The position numbers and the translations under genes were made by a program. Shown piece after piece: positions 27,618 to 36,535 of a stretch of DNA of 64,000 bases. The notes under the pieces are model-generated. The model ran no database searches. It was not told the origin of the DNA and saw only the letters and a program-made list of their open reading frames with translations. Origin of the DNA: Chitinophagaceae bacterium (GTDB lineage: Bacteria; Bacteroidota; Bacteroidia; Chitinophagales; Chitinophagaceae); contig SCVJ01000021.1 of NCBI GenBank assembly GCA_004322425.1, positions 22,597 through 86,596 of the forward strand, written 5' to 3'. Position 1 is the stretch's first letter; every line of letters begins with the position of its first letter.

Positions 27618-28484
27618 ATGAAAAGGATTGGATCATATTTGAGTTTAATAAAATTTTCGCACACCATTTTTGCAATGCCTTTTGCTTTAATCGGGTTTGT
27701 ATTGGGAACGAAAAATGTTGCGTTTGAGTTTTCTTTTTTTAAATTATTGCTTGTTATTTTATGTATGATTTTTGCAAGAAGTGGAGCTATGGCATTTAAT
27801 CGATTTCTAGATAAAAATTTTGATGCGAAAAATCCAAGAACAGCAATTCGAGAAATTCCTGCAGGACTCGTAAGTGCCAATAGTGTATTAATTTTTACAA
27901 TTATAAATTGTTGCTTGTTCATAATTTGTACGTATTTTATCAATCAACTTTGTTTCTATTTATCGCCCATTGCATTAATTGTAGTTTTGGGTTATAGCTA
28001 TACAAAACGATTTACAAATTTGTGCCATTTAATTCTAGGATTGGGATTAAGCCTTGCGCCTATTGGTTCTTACCTTGCTGTAACGGGGAGTTTTAATTTT
28101 ATTCCACTTTTGTTTTCAGTGTGTGTAATTTTTTGGGTAGCCGGATTTGATATAATTTATGCGCTGCAAGATGAAAGGTTTGATAAAGAAAATAAATTAT
28201 TCTCCATTCCTGCTTCTATGGGAATATCTAAAGCATTAGTTGTTTCAAAATTTTTACATCTAATGAGTGCATTGGCATTAGTAGCTTCTGGGATAATAGG
28301 AAATTTTGGAGCGATGTATTGGATAGGCTTTATTTTATTTGTTGGTATGCTTGTGTATCAACAGTCCATTGTGAAACCCAATGATTTGAGAAAAGTAAAT
28401 TTTACGTTTATGACTGCCAATGGAATTGCGAGTGTTGTGTTTTCTTGTTTTGTAATTATGGATTTATTTTTTTATTCAAAATAA
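27618..28484 (+). CDS. UbiA-family polyprenyltransferase (likely MqnP/UbiA type)
   Basis: 288 aa integral membrane prenyltransferase with about eight helices. The two Asp-rich motifs for prenyl diphosphate and Mg2+ are NRFLDKNFDAKNPRT (near 62) and DIIYALQDERFDKE (near 180). Family members attach a polyprenyl chain to an aromatic acid in quinone synthesis. In Bacteroidota a 4-hydroxybenzoate-type UbiA is often assigned to menaquinone via the futalosine route, but this is inference. It starts at ATG 27618, 20 nt after the methyltransferase stop, and ruvX follows by 6 nt. Confidence 0.88.
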   Translation: MKRIGSYLSLIKFSHTIFAMPFALIGFVLGTKNVAFEFSFFKLLLVILCMIFARSGAMAFNRFLDKNFDAKNPRTAIREIPAGLVSANSVLIFTIINCCLFIICTYFINQLCFYLSPIALIVVLGYSYTKRFTNLCHLILGLGLSLAPIGSYLAVTGSFNFIPLLFSVCVIFWVAGFDIIYALQDERFDKENKLFSIPASMGISKALVVSKFLHLMSALALVASGIIGNFGAMYWIGFILFVGMLVYQQSIVKPNDLRKVNFTFMTANGIASVVFSCFVIMDLFFYSK

Positions 28485-28490
28485 TATTTC

Positions 28491-28904
28491 TTGCCACGAA
28501 TTATTGCCATTGATTATGGATTGAAGCGTACCGGACTTGCGGTTACTGATCCGTTGCAAATAATTTGCACTGGATTAAAAACGGTTGCTTCAAAAGAATT
28601 GATAAAATTTCTCAAAGAATATTTTGCAAAAGAAAAAGTTGAATTAATCGTTATTGGAGAACCCAAGAATTGGGATAATAGCGACACACACGCCACTCCA
28701 TTGGTGGAAAAATGTATTAAAGAATTGCAAAAAAAGTTTCCCGCTATTCCCATTAAAAAAGTAGATGAGCGCTATACTTCTAAAATGGCTAAAGATGCAA
28801 TGCTTCAAATGGGGTTGAAGAAAAAAGACAGACGGAATAAAAAATTAGTAGATGAAATTGCTGCTACCATTATGTTGCAAGAGTATTTGAATATAATTAG
28901 CTGA
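28491..28904 (+). CDS. ruvX: Putative Holliday junction resolvase RuvX (YqgF)
   Basis: 137 aa RNase H-fold protein implicated in pre-16S rRNA 5' processing. IIAIDYGLKRTGLAVTDP is the N-terminal catalytic strand with the Asp; VIGEPKNWDN, VDERYTSKMA and KLVDEIAATIMLQEYL are the other conserved blocks. The start is TTG: the previous gene's stop lies 6 nt before it in the same frame, and the protein begins PRIIAIDYG, exactly as homologues do. Confidence 0.9.
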   Translation: MPRIIAIDYGLKRTGLAVTDPLQIICTGLKTVASKELIKFLKEYFAKEKVELIVIGEPKNWDNSDTHATPLVEKCIKELQKKFPAIPIKKVDERYTSKMAKDAMLQMGLKKKDRRNKKLVDEIAATIMLQEYLNIIS

Positions 28905-28926
28905 ATAAAAATTACTTAATTAAGAT

Positions 28927-28934
28927 TAACTTTG
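28927..28934 (+). promoter_or_regulatory. -7 box for def
   Basis: TAACTTTG matches TAnnTTTG, 16 nt before the def ATG. Confidence 0.35.
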
Positions 28935-28950
28935 CAGACATAATTTAGCT

Positions 28951-29532
28951 ATGATTTTACCTATTGTTGCTTACGGTCATCCAGTGCTTAGAAAAATTTG
29001 CGAAAACATTCAACCGCAATATTCCCATCTTCAAAAACTACTTAGCGATATGTGGGAAACATTGCACGCTAGCAATGGCGTGGGACTTGCAGCCCCGCAA
29101 ATTAACAAAGCCGTTCGAATTTTTCTTGTGGACTCTGAACAGATTTTTAAAAATATGTCGGCAGACAATGAAGAAAATAATTATCCAGATGGGCCAGGTA
29201 TTAAACAAGTTTTTATCAATGCACGAATAAAAAATCTTGATGGAGAGAGTTGGAAATACAATGAAGGTTGTTTAAGCATTCCAAAAATTCGAGAAGATGT
29301 TAGCCGGCATGCTGTGGTTACAATGGAATATTGGGATGAAAATTTTCAACATCATCAGCGTACATTTCGTGGAATTACGGCTCGTATTATTTTACATGAA
29401 TATGATCACATCGAAGGGAAACTTTTTATTGATCATATTTCCCCATTAAAAAGAAAATTAATGAAACGAAAGTTGAATGATATTTCGAAGGGGAATATCA
29501 AAGTAGATTACAAAATGCTTTTTCCGGGATAA
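28951..29532 (+). CDS. def: Peptide deformylase
   Basis: Removes the formyl group from nascent protein N-termini, the step after fmt in the same pathway. 193 aa. The three metal motifs are NGVGLAAPQ, EGCLSIP (ligand Cys) and HEYDHIEG (HExxH-type ligands). An insert (NMSADNEENNYPD) precedes KQVFINARI. Start is the ATG at MILPIVAYGHPVLRK, which fits the family. Confidence 0.96.
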   Translation: MILPIVAYGHPVLRKICENIQPQYSHLQKLLSDMWETLHASNGVGLAAPQINKAVRIFLVDSEQIFKNMSADNEENNYPDGPGIKQVFINARIKNLDGESWKYNEGCLSIPKIREDVSRHAVVTMEYWDENFQHHQRTFRGITARIILHEYDHIEGKLFIDHISPLKRKLMKRKLNDISKGNIKVDYKMLFPG

Positions 29533-29551
29533 CCACATTTTTACTAATTTA

Positions 29552-30478
29552 ATGAAATACTTTTTAACTTTTTTGATATTTCTATATGTCCAAAAAATAG
29601 ACGCTCAAGAAATTGATACTACGGATAATGCCCGACTTGCGCAATTAATTACTCTTTCTGAAACTGTACTGAGAAGCAACTTGGACGTTGCTCGCTTTAT
29701 AGATATCGTAAAGCAGGATACCACTTTTTATAAAGCGTTTAAAAATTTAAGAATATTGTCATATACTTCTTTGAACAATATTGCCATGTTTGATTCAAAG
29801 GGAAAAACTGTTGCTTCTTTGAGTAGTAAAACGAAACAACACGCTGCAGATGGCTGCCGATCGATGGAAGTTATTGAAGAAAAAAGCACAGGAGACTTTT
29901 ATAAAAAAAATCATAATTACAATTATTTTACAGCTGAGTTGTATGCAGGTTTATTTTTTACGGATGGAAAAATTTGTGGTCAGTCTAATATTGTTAAAGA
30001 TAAAATGCGTTCGGTTCAATCAAAAAAAGGAATTGAAAAAAAGAAGGAACAATTAAAGATGCTATTTTTTGATCCTGGAAAAAAAGTTACTGGTGTTCCT
30101 TTGCTGGGAGATAAAACTGCAATTTTTGAAGAAAATAATGCGAAGCATTATAATTTCTCCATTGATTTTGTTTCTTTTGAAGGACAGGACTGTTACAAGT
30201 TTGAGATCATTGCAAAAGAAGAGGAAGCGTCAAAAGTGGTAATTGATAAAATGATCACTTGGTTTAATGCAAGGTCGATGCAAATAGTTGCGCGTAATTA
30301 CGCGTTAAGTTATAATGCCGGGGTTTTTGATTTTGATGTTCAAATGGAAGTTCAAATGACTTCTTTCAAAAATTTGCTAGTGCCGCAAACACTTCGATAT
30401 ACTGGAAACTGGGATGTTGCTTTTAAAAAAAGAGAGAAGGGAATATTTACGGCCACATTGTTCGATTTTAGTAATTAA
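29552..30478 (+). CDS. Hypothetical secreted protein
   Basis: 308 aa with a signal peptide (YFLTFLIFLYVQKIDAQ). The mature part is soluble and rich in Lys and aromatic residues, with two Cys near residues 102 and 146 that could pair. It is beta-rich near the C-terminus (MEVQMTSFKNLLVPQTLRYTGNW). The gene follows def by 19 nt and may be co-transcribed. No named domain recognised. Confidence 0.75.
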   Translation: MKYFLTFLIFLYVQKIDAQEIDTTDNARLAQLITLSETVLRSNLDVARFIDIVKQDTTFYKAFKNLRILSYTSLNNIAMFDSKGKTVASLSSKTKQHAADGCRSMEVIEEKSTGDFYKKNHNYNYFTAELYAGLFFTDGKICGQSNIVKDKMRSVQSKKGIEKKKEQLKMLFFDPGKKVTGVPLLGDKTAIFEENNAKHYNFSIDFVSFEGQDCYKFEIIAKEEEASKVVIDKMITWFNARSMQIVARNYALSYNAGVFDFDVQMEVQMTSFKNLLVPQTLRYTGNWDVAFKKREKGIFTATLFDFSN

Positions 30479-30482
30479 TTAT

Positions 30483-31520
30483 TTATAATTTTTTGGCAGT
30501 AGAATAATTGCGCCACTTTTCCATAACTTTTAAAATGTCATTCGGAATCTCACTATCGAATGACATTGCTTTCCCTGAACTTGGGTGAATAAAGCCCAAG
30601 GTTTTTGCATGTAAAGCTTGGCGTGGACAGAGCGTAAAACAATTTTCTACAAATTGTTTATACTTCGCAAATACAGTTCCCTTCACAATTTTGTCACCAC
30701 CATAAAAATCATCATTGAATAATGGATGCCCCAAATATTTCATGTGTACACGAATTTGATGTGTTCGACCAGTTTCTAAAGAACACTCAACCAAAGTAAC
30801 GTAGCCAAATCTTTCCAAAACTTTATAATGTGTAATGGCTTCTTTGCCATGATCTCCTTCGGGGAAAGCGTCAAACAATTTTCTAGATCTTAAATGTCTG
30901 CCAATGTGTGCGGCAATAGTACCAGTTTCATTTTCAACGTCTCCCCAAACAAGTGCGTAATATTTTCGAGTGGTTGTATGATCGAAAAATTGTTTTGCCA
31001 GATGGCTCATCGCTTGATCATTTTTTGCAATTACCAATAAGCCGCTCGTGTTTTTATCAATTCTGTGTACAAGCCCATAACGAGGCATTGTTTCTGCATT
31101 TTCCAAGTTATGTTGTTGCTGGTACCAAGCTACTCCATTTAAAAGTGTACCAGAATAATTACCGCTTCCTGGATGAACTACCATACCAGATGGTTTGTTT
31201 ATTATCATTAAATCTTCGTCCTCGTACGTAATGTTTAATTCAATTTTTTCTGGAGTAACAACTAGGTCTTCAGGGTTCATATCGCTATACACCACTAATT
31301 CATCCAACGCTTTTATCTTATAATTTGCTTTAATTGCTTTTCCGTTTACGAGTACTAATTCGGTTTTTATTGCTTGTTGAATTTTATTTCGAGTAGCACG
31401 CTCAATTCTATTCATTAAATATTTATCTATTCGAAGCGGCTCTTGACCTACGTCAATTTTAAATGAAAATCGTTCGTAGAGTTCATCGGTTTCTATAAGT
31501 TGGTCTTCTTTGGCTTGCAT
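30483..31520 (-). CDS. rluD: 23S rRNA pseudouridine synthase RluD-type
   Basis: 345 aa from the chosen start. An N-terminal S4 RNA-binding domain (RIDKYLMNRIERATRNKIQQAI) precedes the synthase core with catalytic Asp in HRIDKNTSGLLVIAKN; GRTHQIRVHMKYLGHPL is a conserved later block. RluD modifies helix 69 of 23S rRNA; closely related RluA-type enzymes cannot be fully excluded. ATG 31520 is preferred over the longer frame because a -7 box sits at 31542-31549. Confidence 0.92.
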   Translation of the reverse strand: MQAKEDQLIETDELYERFSFKIDVGQEPLRIDKYLMNRIERATRNKIQQAIKTELVLVNGKAIKANYKIKALDELVVYSDMNPEDLVVTPEKIELNITYEDEDLMIINKPSGMVVHPGSGNYSGTLLNGVAWYQQQHNLENAETMPRYGLVHRIDKNTSGLLVIAKNDQAMSHLAKQFFDHTTTRKYYALVWGDVENETGTIAAHIGRHLRSRKLFDAFPEGDHGKEAITHYKVLERFGYVTLVECSLETGRTHQIRVHMKYLGHPLFNDDFYGGDKIVKGTVFAKYKQFVENCFTLCPRQALHAKTLGFIHPSSGKAMSFDSEIPNDILKVMEKWRNYSTAKKL

Positions 31521-31541
31521 ATAAATATTCAAATGTGGCTG

Positions 31542-31549
31542 CAAAGGTA
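31542..31549 (-). promoter_or_regulatory. -7 box for rluD
   Basis: The minus strand reads TACCTTTG, 21 nt before the rluD ATG. It supports the internal start at 31520. Confidence 0.45.
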
Positions 31550-31569
31550 GCAATGTACATCAGCTGTAT

Positions 31570-31577
31570 TACATTTG
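31570..31577 (+). promoter_or_regulatory. -7 box for lipB
   Basis: TACATTTG matches TAnnTTTG, 21 nt before the lipB ATG. With the rluD box it forms a compact divergent promoter. Confidence 0.45.
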
Positions 31578-31598
31578 CCGTTTCAGATTTTTAAAATT

Positions 31599-32309
31599 AT
31601 GGATAAACAGCATGTTATTTTTGAGGATTTAGGAAAAATGGATTATAAAGTTGCATGGGATTATCAGGAAAAACTATTGCAGGAAAATGTTGCCATTAAA
31701 TCAAATGCAAAATTTCAAGAATCATCCACTAATCATTATTTACTTTTTGTTGAGCATCCTGCTGTGTATACGTTGGGAAGGAGTGGCAAAATGGAAAATG
31801 TGTTGTTGAACGAAAAGCAACTTGAAGAAAAAGGAATTCAATTTTTTCGCACCAATAGAGGTGGCGATATTACTTTTCATGGGGAAGAGCAAATTGTTGG
31901 TTATCCTATTTTAGATTTAGAAAAATTTTATACCGATATCGGAAAGTATTTACGAAATCTTGAAGAAGTAATTATTCTTACATTGAAGGAATATGGAATT
32001 ATTGGTTCCAGATCCAGCGGAGAAACAGGTGTTTGGATTGATCCCGAGATACTAGGAAAGGAAAGAAAGATTTGTGCGCTAGGAGTGAGAACTAGTCGAT
32101 GGATTACGATGCATGGATTTGCTTTGAATGTAAATACCGATCTCACTTATTTTAATAATATTGTCCCTTGCGGAATTCAGAATAAACAGGTTACTTCAAT
32201 AGAAAAAGAATTAAGCGTGAAAATTGATTTGGAAGAAGTGAAGAAAAAAGTAAAAGATAATTTTGAAAAAGTATTCCATGTAACGCTACTCAATAAAATA
32301 CAAGATTAA
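31599..32309 (+). CDS. lipB: Octanoyltransferase LipB
   Basis: Transfers octanoyl from ACP to lipoyl domains. 236 aa from ATG 31599 (MDKQHVIFEDLGKMDYKVAW). Markers: EHPAVYTLGRSGK, RGGDITFHGEEQIVGYPILD (conserved His), WIDPEILGKERKICALGVRTS (catalytic Lys) and VPCGIQNKQVTS (catalytic Cys). It converges with the following gene, sharing overlapping stop codons. Confidence 0.95.
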   Translation: MDKQHVIFEDLGKMDYKVAWDYQEKLLQENVAIKSNAKFQESSTNHYLLFVEHPAVYTLGRSGKMENVLLNEKQLEEKGIQFFRTNRGGDITFHGEEQIVGYPILDLEKFYTDIGKYLRNLEEVIILTLKEYGIIGSRSSGETGVWIDPEILGKERKICALGVRTSRWITMHGFALNVNTDLTYFNNIVPCGIQNKQVTSIEKELSVKIDLEEVKKKVKDNFEKVFHVTLLNKIQD

Positions 32310-33130
32310 AAAGCAGGTGGAATATAAAACCTTTGTTTTTCAATTAATTTATTGTTCTCCAATAATTCATAATAAAACCACCCTGCGTGATGGAAATTAG
32401 ATTTCTCCAGAAATAACACGGGGTCCTTAATTTCTTTTAATTCAAAAAGAAATTCATTATTCTCTTCATAAAATTTTATTGAATATTTTTTCTTTGAAAC
32501 TTCCGGCAATCTTATTTTAATTAATCCAGTGGAATTAGCAATAACTCGATATGTAGGAACCAGTAAGTCTAGCTTGGCATTGTTTTTTAGCGACTGATCC
32601 ATTTCCCGATTTATTGAATCTGTTCGTAAACTAAAACGTTCCTCTTTTCTTTTTTTATAAAAATTTAAATCGTCCTCTGTTGTTATTGCTGTAATAAGCG
32701 GTTGGTTGAAAAGAGGGTCCAATTTCATTACTTCATTCGATGTCAAAAATGTATCAAGTGCAATTTTATTTTTTTTAGATGTTGAAGGCTGAATACTGTC
32801 AAATATTGGTGTTTTGGGTTTAGTGTATAAAAAATTACCACCACCAAATAGAAAATATATTCTGTAAAATATTTTTCCGGATGGTGATTTGTTGTCCATA
32901 AATCCATTCATTCGGTTCATTGGATCAGGAATAGTGAGTATGGTTTTATAATTGGTAAGGCTATCAAAAGATCGCTGAATACTTATTTGTTTTACTGCGG
33001 GATAATTATTATACCAACTCACAATAACGCGATGGTTTCCTTTATGAATTAATGAAAAATTGGGCAAGGTATCCTGCGCAAAACAAGTAAAAGAAAAAAA
33101 TGAAAAGAAGAGGAAAATAATTTTTCGCAT
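32306..33130 (-). CDS. Hypothetical secreted protein (fibronectin-III-like N-terminus)
   Basis: 274 aa with a signal peptide (IIFLFFSFFSFTCFAQ). Residues 30-100 have a beta-sandwich pattern reminiscent of Fn3 domains (HRVIVSWYNNYPAVKQISIQRS...KIFYRIYFLF). The C-terminal part (TGLIKIRLPEVSKKKYSIKFYE) is also beta-rich. A -7 box (TATCTTTG) lies at 33153-33160. Function is unknown; probably envelope-associated. It overlaps the end of lipB by 4 nt. Confidence 0.75.
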   Translation of the reverse strand: MRKIIFLFFSFFSFTCFAQDTLPNFSLIHKGNHRVIVSWYNNYPAVKQISIQRSFDSLTNYKTILTIPDPMNRMNGFMDNKSPSGKIFYRIYFLFGGGNFLYTKPKTPIFDSIQPSTSKKNKIALDTFLTSNEVMKLDPLFNQPLITAITTEDDLNFYKKRKEERFSLRTDSINREMDQSLKNNAKLDLLVPTYRVIANSTGLIKIRLPEVSKKKYSIKFYEENNEFLFELKEIKDPVLFLEKSNFHHAGWFYYELLENNKLIEKQRFYIPPAF

Positions 33131-33152
33131 GGTTTAAAATAAACTATTGAAG

Positions 33153-33160
33153 CAAAGATA
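33153..33160 (-). promoter_or_regulatory. -7 box for the secreted protein at 32306-33130
   Basis: The minus strand reads TATCTTTG, 22 nt before the ATG. Confidence 0.4.
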
Positions 33161-33176
33161 AGTGGCTCTTTAGTTT

Positions 33177-34058
33177 TTAAAAATGCAATTTGTTGGGAGT
33201 TAATGATGCATTCCCTTGTAAGCCACCACTGTGTATTACGAGCAATTTGCTCCCTTTTTGGAATGTATTTTTTTTAATTAGATCTTCCACAGCAAAAAAT
33301 AATTTTCCTGTGTAAACGAAATCTGTAGGGATTCCTGTTCTTTCATAAAAATCGTTCATAAAATTAATAAGCGTCAATGATTGTTTTGCATAGCCACCAA
33401 AATGATAATCAGAAGTAGTCATTTGATTTGCTTCGGCAAAGTTGGATTGCTCAAATCCTTTTAATACATACACTCCAAATAGAGTTTGTGTTGGAGAAAT
33501 TATTGATGTTATTCCTCGAAACATTGTTCCAGTACCTATGGCGCAAAGTATGTAAGTATAAAGTTTCAAGTCAACAACTTTCAATATTTCTGCCATTCCT
33601 TTTTCACCATCCAAGCCGCTTCCTCCTTCGGGTATGACATAAAAATTGGGATATAATTGTAAGAAATAATTTAGTAGATCGGGATTTGATTTTTGACTAT
33701 ATGCTTCGCGGGATAGAAAGTCGAGTTGCATTCCATACTCCTCAGCCAACTGTAATGTTGGTGATAAATTTTTCGGTTTTTCTCCACGAATAATTCCCAC
33801 TGATTTTATATTATACATTGAACAAGCACAAGCAGCTGCAATAATATGATTGGACCAAGCTCCTCCAAAAGTTAAAATTCCTTTATAGTTGTTTGCACTA
33901 AATTTTTCTAAATGATATTTTAACTTGAACCATTTATTGCCCGATATTACGGGATGAATTTTGTCTAAACGAAGTACATGCAACTCCATCTCTTTTCCGA
34001 TGGTCTGCTGTAATTGAATTTTGTCAACTGTAATTTTTGAAAAATCTGGTGGTAGCAT
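33177..34058 (-). CDS. PLP-dependent ACC deaminase / D-cysteine desulfhydrase family protein
   Basis: 293 aa fold-type II PLP enzyme. The PLP-binding Lys lies in HPVISGNKWFKLKYHLEKF, followed by GILTFGGAWSNHIIAAACACSM, GEKPKNLSPTLQLAEEYGMQL and a glycine-rich CAIGTGTMFRG phosphate loop. The family covers D-cysteine desulfhydrase and ACC deaminase, which cannot be separated here; in Bacteroidota D-cysteine desulfhydrase activity is the more likely. Somewhat shorter than the usual 320-340 aa. Confidence 0.85.
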   Translation of the reverse strand: MLPPDFSKITVDKIQLQQTIGKEMELHVLRLDKIHPVISGNKWFKLKYHLEKFSANNYKGILTFGGAWSNHIIAAACACSMYNIKSVGIIRGEKPKNLSPTLQLAEEYGMQLDFLSREAYSQKSNPDLLNYFLQLYPNFYVIPEGGSGLDGEKGMAEILKVVDLKLYTYILCAIGTGTMFRGITSIISPTQTLFGVYVLKGFEQSNFAEANQMTTSDYHFGGYAKQSLTLINFMNDFYERTGIPTDFVYTGKLFFAVEDLIKKNTFQKGSKLLVIHSGGLQGNASLTPNKLHF

Positions 34059-34123
34059 TGAAAAATTATAAAAACTAATGCTGCTAAATTATTTATTTTC
34101 GCAATGATTTATAAAATAATTCA

Positions 34124-35023
34124 ATGAAACCAACATTAGTAGTGTTAGCAGCCGGTATGGCATCACGTTATGGAAGTATGAAACAAGTAGAGGGATTTGG
34201 CCCCTTTGGCGAAACCATAATGGAATATTCTATTTACGACGCTATACGATCAGGATTTGGAAAAGTAATATTTATTATTCGCAAAGAGTTTGAAAACAGT
34301 TTTCGCAGTTTAGTAGGTAAAAAGTTTGAAAATAAAATTTCTGTAGAATATGTTTTTCAGGAATTAAATTCATTTACAGATGGCGCTACAATTCCTGCCG
34401 ATAGAACAAAACCTTGGGGCACAGCACACGCCGTTTTATGTACCGCTGAAATTATAAATGAACCTTTCGCAGTTATAAATGCGGATGATTTTTATGGCAG
34501 TGATAGTTTTATGAAAGCCTATGATTTTTTGATGCACGATGCTGATGAAAGTGTTCATGCTTTAATCGGTTACCCGCTTTCAAATACTTTGTCAACTCAT
34601 GGAACCGTAAATCGTGGTGTTTGTAATGTTGATGATCAAGGTAATTTGATTTCTATTTCAGAACGAATTAATATTTCAAGAATTGATGGAAAAATTCAAA
34701 GTGCTGATGAATTAGAGCCAAAAGTATTTTCAGATTCAACGCAGGCTTCAATGAATTTTTGGTGTTTCACACCATCTGTTTTCGAGTATACAAAAAAATT
34801 GTTTCATGAGTTCTTGAAACAAAATAGTGAATCGCCCAAATCTGAATTTTTTATTCCTTCAGTGGCTGACCAATTCATAAAAGAAAAAAGGGGAGTCGTA
34901 AAGGTCATTTCTTCCTCCTCAAATTGGTTTGGTGTTACGTATAAAGAAGATGCAGTGGCAGTTAAGGCAAGTTTAATGCAATTGATTCACTCAAATGAGT
35001 ATCCTGAAAATCTGTGGCAGTAA
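34124..35023 (+). CDS. Sugar-phosphate nucleotidyltransferase family protein
   Basis: 299 aa. N-terminal Rossmann-type nucleotide-binding loop LVVLAAGMASRYGSMKQVEGFGP, and the metal-binding site NADDFYG near residue 124. The protein lacks a C-terminal beta-helix, unlike GlmU. NTP-transferase members of this type activate sugar-1-phosphates, but several Bacteroidota homologues have other substrates. It diverges from the PLP enzyme. Confidence 0.85.
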   Translation: MKPTLVVLAAGMASRYGSMKQVEGFGPFGETIMEYSIYDAIRSGFGKVIFIIRKEFENSFRSLVGKKFENKISVEYVFQELNSFTDGATIPADRTKPWGTAHAVLCTAEIINEPFAVINADDFYGSDSFMKAYDFLMHDADESVHALIGYPLSNTLSTHGTVNRGVCNVDDQGNLISISERINISRIDGKIQSADELEPKVFSDSTQASMNFWCFTPSVFEYTKKLFHEFLKQNSESPKSEFFIPSVADQFIKEKRGVVKVISSSSNWFGVTYKEDAVAVKASLMQLIHSNEYPENLWQ

Positions 35024-35130
35024 ATATTATTTATTAGTTTTCCTTAGGATAACATTTTAAAGATCAAGTTCAGAAAATTTGGACAAATGAAAGTTGTTGC
35101 TCCCATGTATTAATATAGGTAACTAGAACA

Positions 35131-35339
35131 GAAGTTCAAGACAAATATGATCTCTGAGAAAAAGCCAATGGTTATTGGACAAAAGAAAAATGCAAAAAGA
35201 GGCTTTGAAATATAAGACAAGAAGTAGTTTTCAAAATAATAATGGATCTGAATACAAAAAAGCAAGTGCAAATAAATGTCTTAACGTGATTTGCTCTAAT
35301 ATGCAATTCTGTAAAAAAAACTTCGTAAAAGGTGAGTAG
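35131..35339 (+). pseudogene. Decayed fragment of a GYWTKExC / EALKYKTR repeat protein (GIY-YIG or homing-endonuclease associated)
   Basis: The 417-nt gap before the shikimate operon holds no intact gene. One frame reads KANGYWTKEKC from 35161 after an in-frame stop (TGA 35155-35157, possibly a lost Trp). A 1-nt shift in the A-run at 35194-35198 then continues as EALKYKTRSSF, EYKKA and VICSNM up to a stop at 35339. This alternation (YWTKExC..EALKYKTRxxF..A...WLxEICSHM) is a repeat I associate with GIY-YIG and Vsr-like endonuclease proteins. Weaker similarity (KIWTNESC) sits upstream near 35074. The remnant is broken by at least one stop and one frameshift. Confidence 0.6.
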
Positions 35340-35440
35340 AGAGCTATAAGAATAAGAGTATGACGCAATTCCGCCTCATTTGTGATTACATTTAATTATG
35401 AAAATTGGGAACATAAAAATTAACTTTACAATTACAAAAT

Positions 35441-36535
35441 ATGCAAGAAATTGAGCAATCTATGAAGTTGGTAACGCAGCAAACCTTAGCAAAACGTCCG
35501 TTAATTATTAGTGGTCCGTGCAGTGCCGAAACTGAAGATCAATTATTGGCAACAGCGCAGCAATTGGCAGCAATTGGCAAAGTAGATATGCTTCGAGCAG
35601 GTATTTGGAAACCGCGTACAAAACCTGGTATGTTTGAAGGAGTTGGTGTAGAAGCACTTCCTTGGTTATTACAAGCAAAAAAAATAACAGGTCTACCCAC
35701 AGCAGTTGAAGTTGCAACTGCGAAACAAGTACAGGATGCACTTTTCTTTGAAGTGGATGTATTGTGGGTTGGTGCAAGAACTACGGTTAATCCATTTAGT
35801 GTTCAAGAATTGGCCGATGCTTTACGCGGTGTTGAAATTCCTGTATTAATAAAAAATCCCATTAATCCAGATTTGGAATTATGGGCAGGTGCTGTTGAAA
35901 GAATAGCTCGCTCCAGCATCAAACAAATTGGATTAATTCATCGTGGCTTTTCTTCCTATGGCAATACTGAATATCGTAATGCACCGATGTGGCATTTAGC
36001 CATTGAAATGAAAAGAAGGTTTTCGAATTTAATAATGATTAATGATCCTTCACATATTTGTGGCAAGCGGGATTCTTTAATGGAAGTAGCTCAAAAAGCA
36101 ATTGATCTCGACTTTGATGGTTTAATGATTGAAAGTCATATCGATCCAGACAATGCATGGAGTGATGCACAACAGCAAATAACTCCTTTGAGATTATCAG
36201 AGATGCTGTCCTCTATTAAATGGCGTCATGAAACGGCTACAGAAAAAGAATTAATTTCTGTGCTTGAAAAATTTCGTGAGCAAATTAATCATTTGGATGA
36301 TGAGCTAATTCAATTGTTAGGCCAACGAATGAAAATTGCTGAAAAAATTGGCATCTTTAAGAAAGAAAACAATGTAACCATTTTGCAAACCAATCGATGG
36401 AATCAAATATTAGAAAAAGCTTACGCAAAGGGAGAAAATTTAGGTTTGAGTAAAGAATTTATCACCAAATATTTTGACGCAGTTCACATGGAAAGTATCA
36501 ACCGGCAAAATAATATTATGAATGCTAAAGGATAA
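35441..36535 (+). CDS. Bifunctional DAHP synthase / chorismate mutase
   Basis: 364 aa. Residues 1-260 are a KDOPS-like DAHP synthase: LIISGPCSAETEDQLLATAQQLA, IWKPRTKPGMFEGVG, IHRGFSSYGN and INDPSHICGKRDSL. Residues about 270-360 are a type II chorismate mutase (LEKFREQINHLDDELIQLLGQRM). DAHP synthase condenses PEP and erythrose-4-P; the mutase makes prephenate. This fusion is characteristic of Bacteroidota and allows feedback control through the mutase. It leads the shikimate operon; aroB overlaps its stop by 1 nt. Confidence 0.95.
   Translation: MQEIEQSMKLVTQQTLAKRPLIISGPCSAETEDQLLATAQQLAAIGKVDMLRAGIWKPRTKPGMFEGVGVEALPWLLQAKKITGLPTAVEVATAKQVQDALFFEVDVLWVGARTTVNPFSVQELADALRGVEIPVLIKNPINPDLELWAGAVERIARSSIKQIGLIHRGFSSYGNTEYRNAPMWHLAIEMKRRFSNLIMINDPSHICGKRDSLMEVAQKAIDLDFDGLMIESHIDPDNAWSDAQQQITPLRLSEMLSSIKWRHETATEKELISVLEKFREQINHLDDELIQLLGQRMKIAEKIGIFKKENNVTILQTNRWNQILEKAYAKGENLGLSKEFITKYFDAVHMESINRQNNIMNAKG

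Noticed and set aside
35024..35440. Possible noncoding RNA or riboswitch ahead of the shikimate operon
   Set aside because: The region shows degraded protein-coding signal and no conserved aptamer blocks or strong stems.
35508..35777. An 89-codon Leu/Gln-rich frame opposite the DAHP synthase
   Set aside because: Antisense to a well-conserved domain, with no start context or family match.
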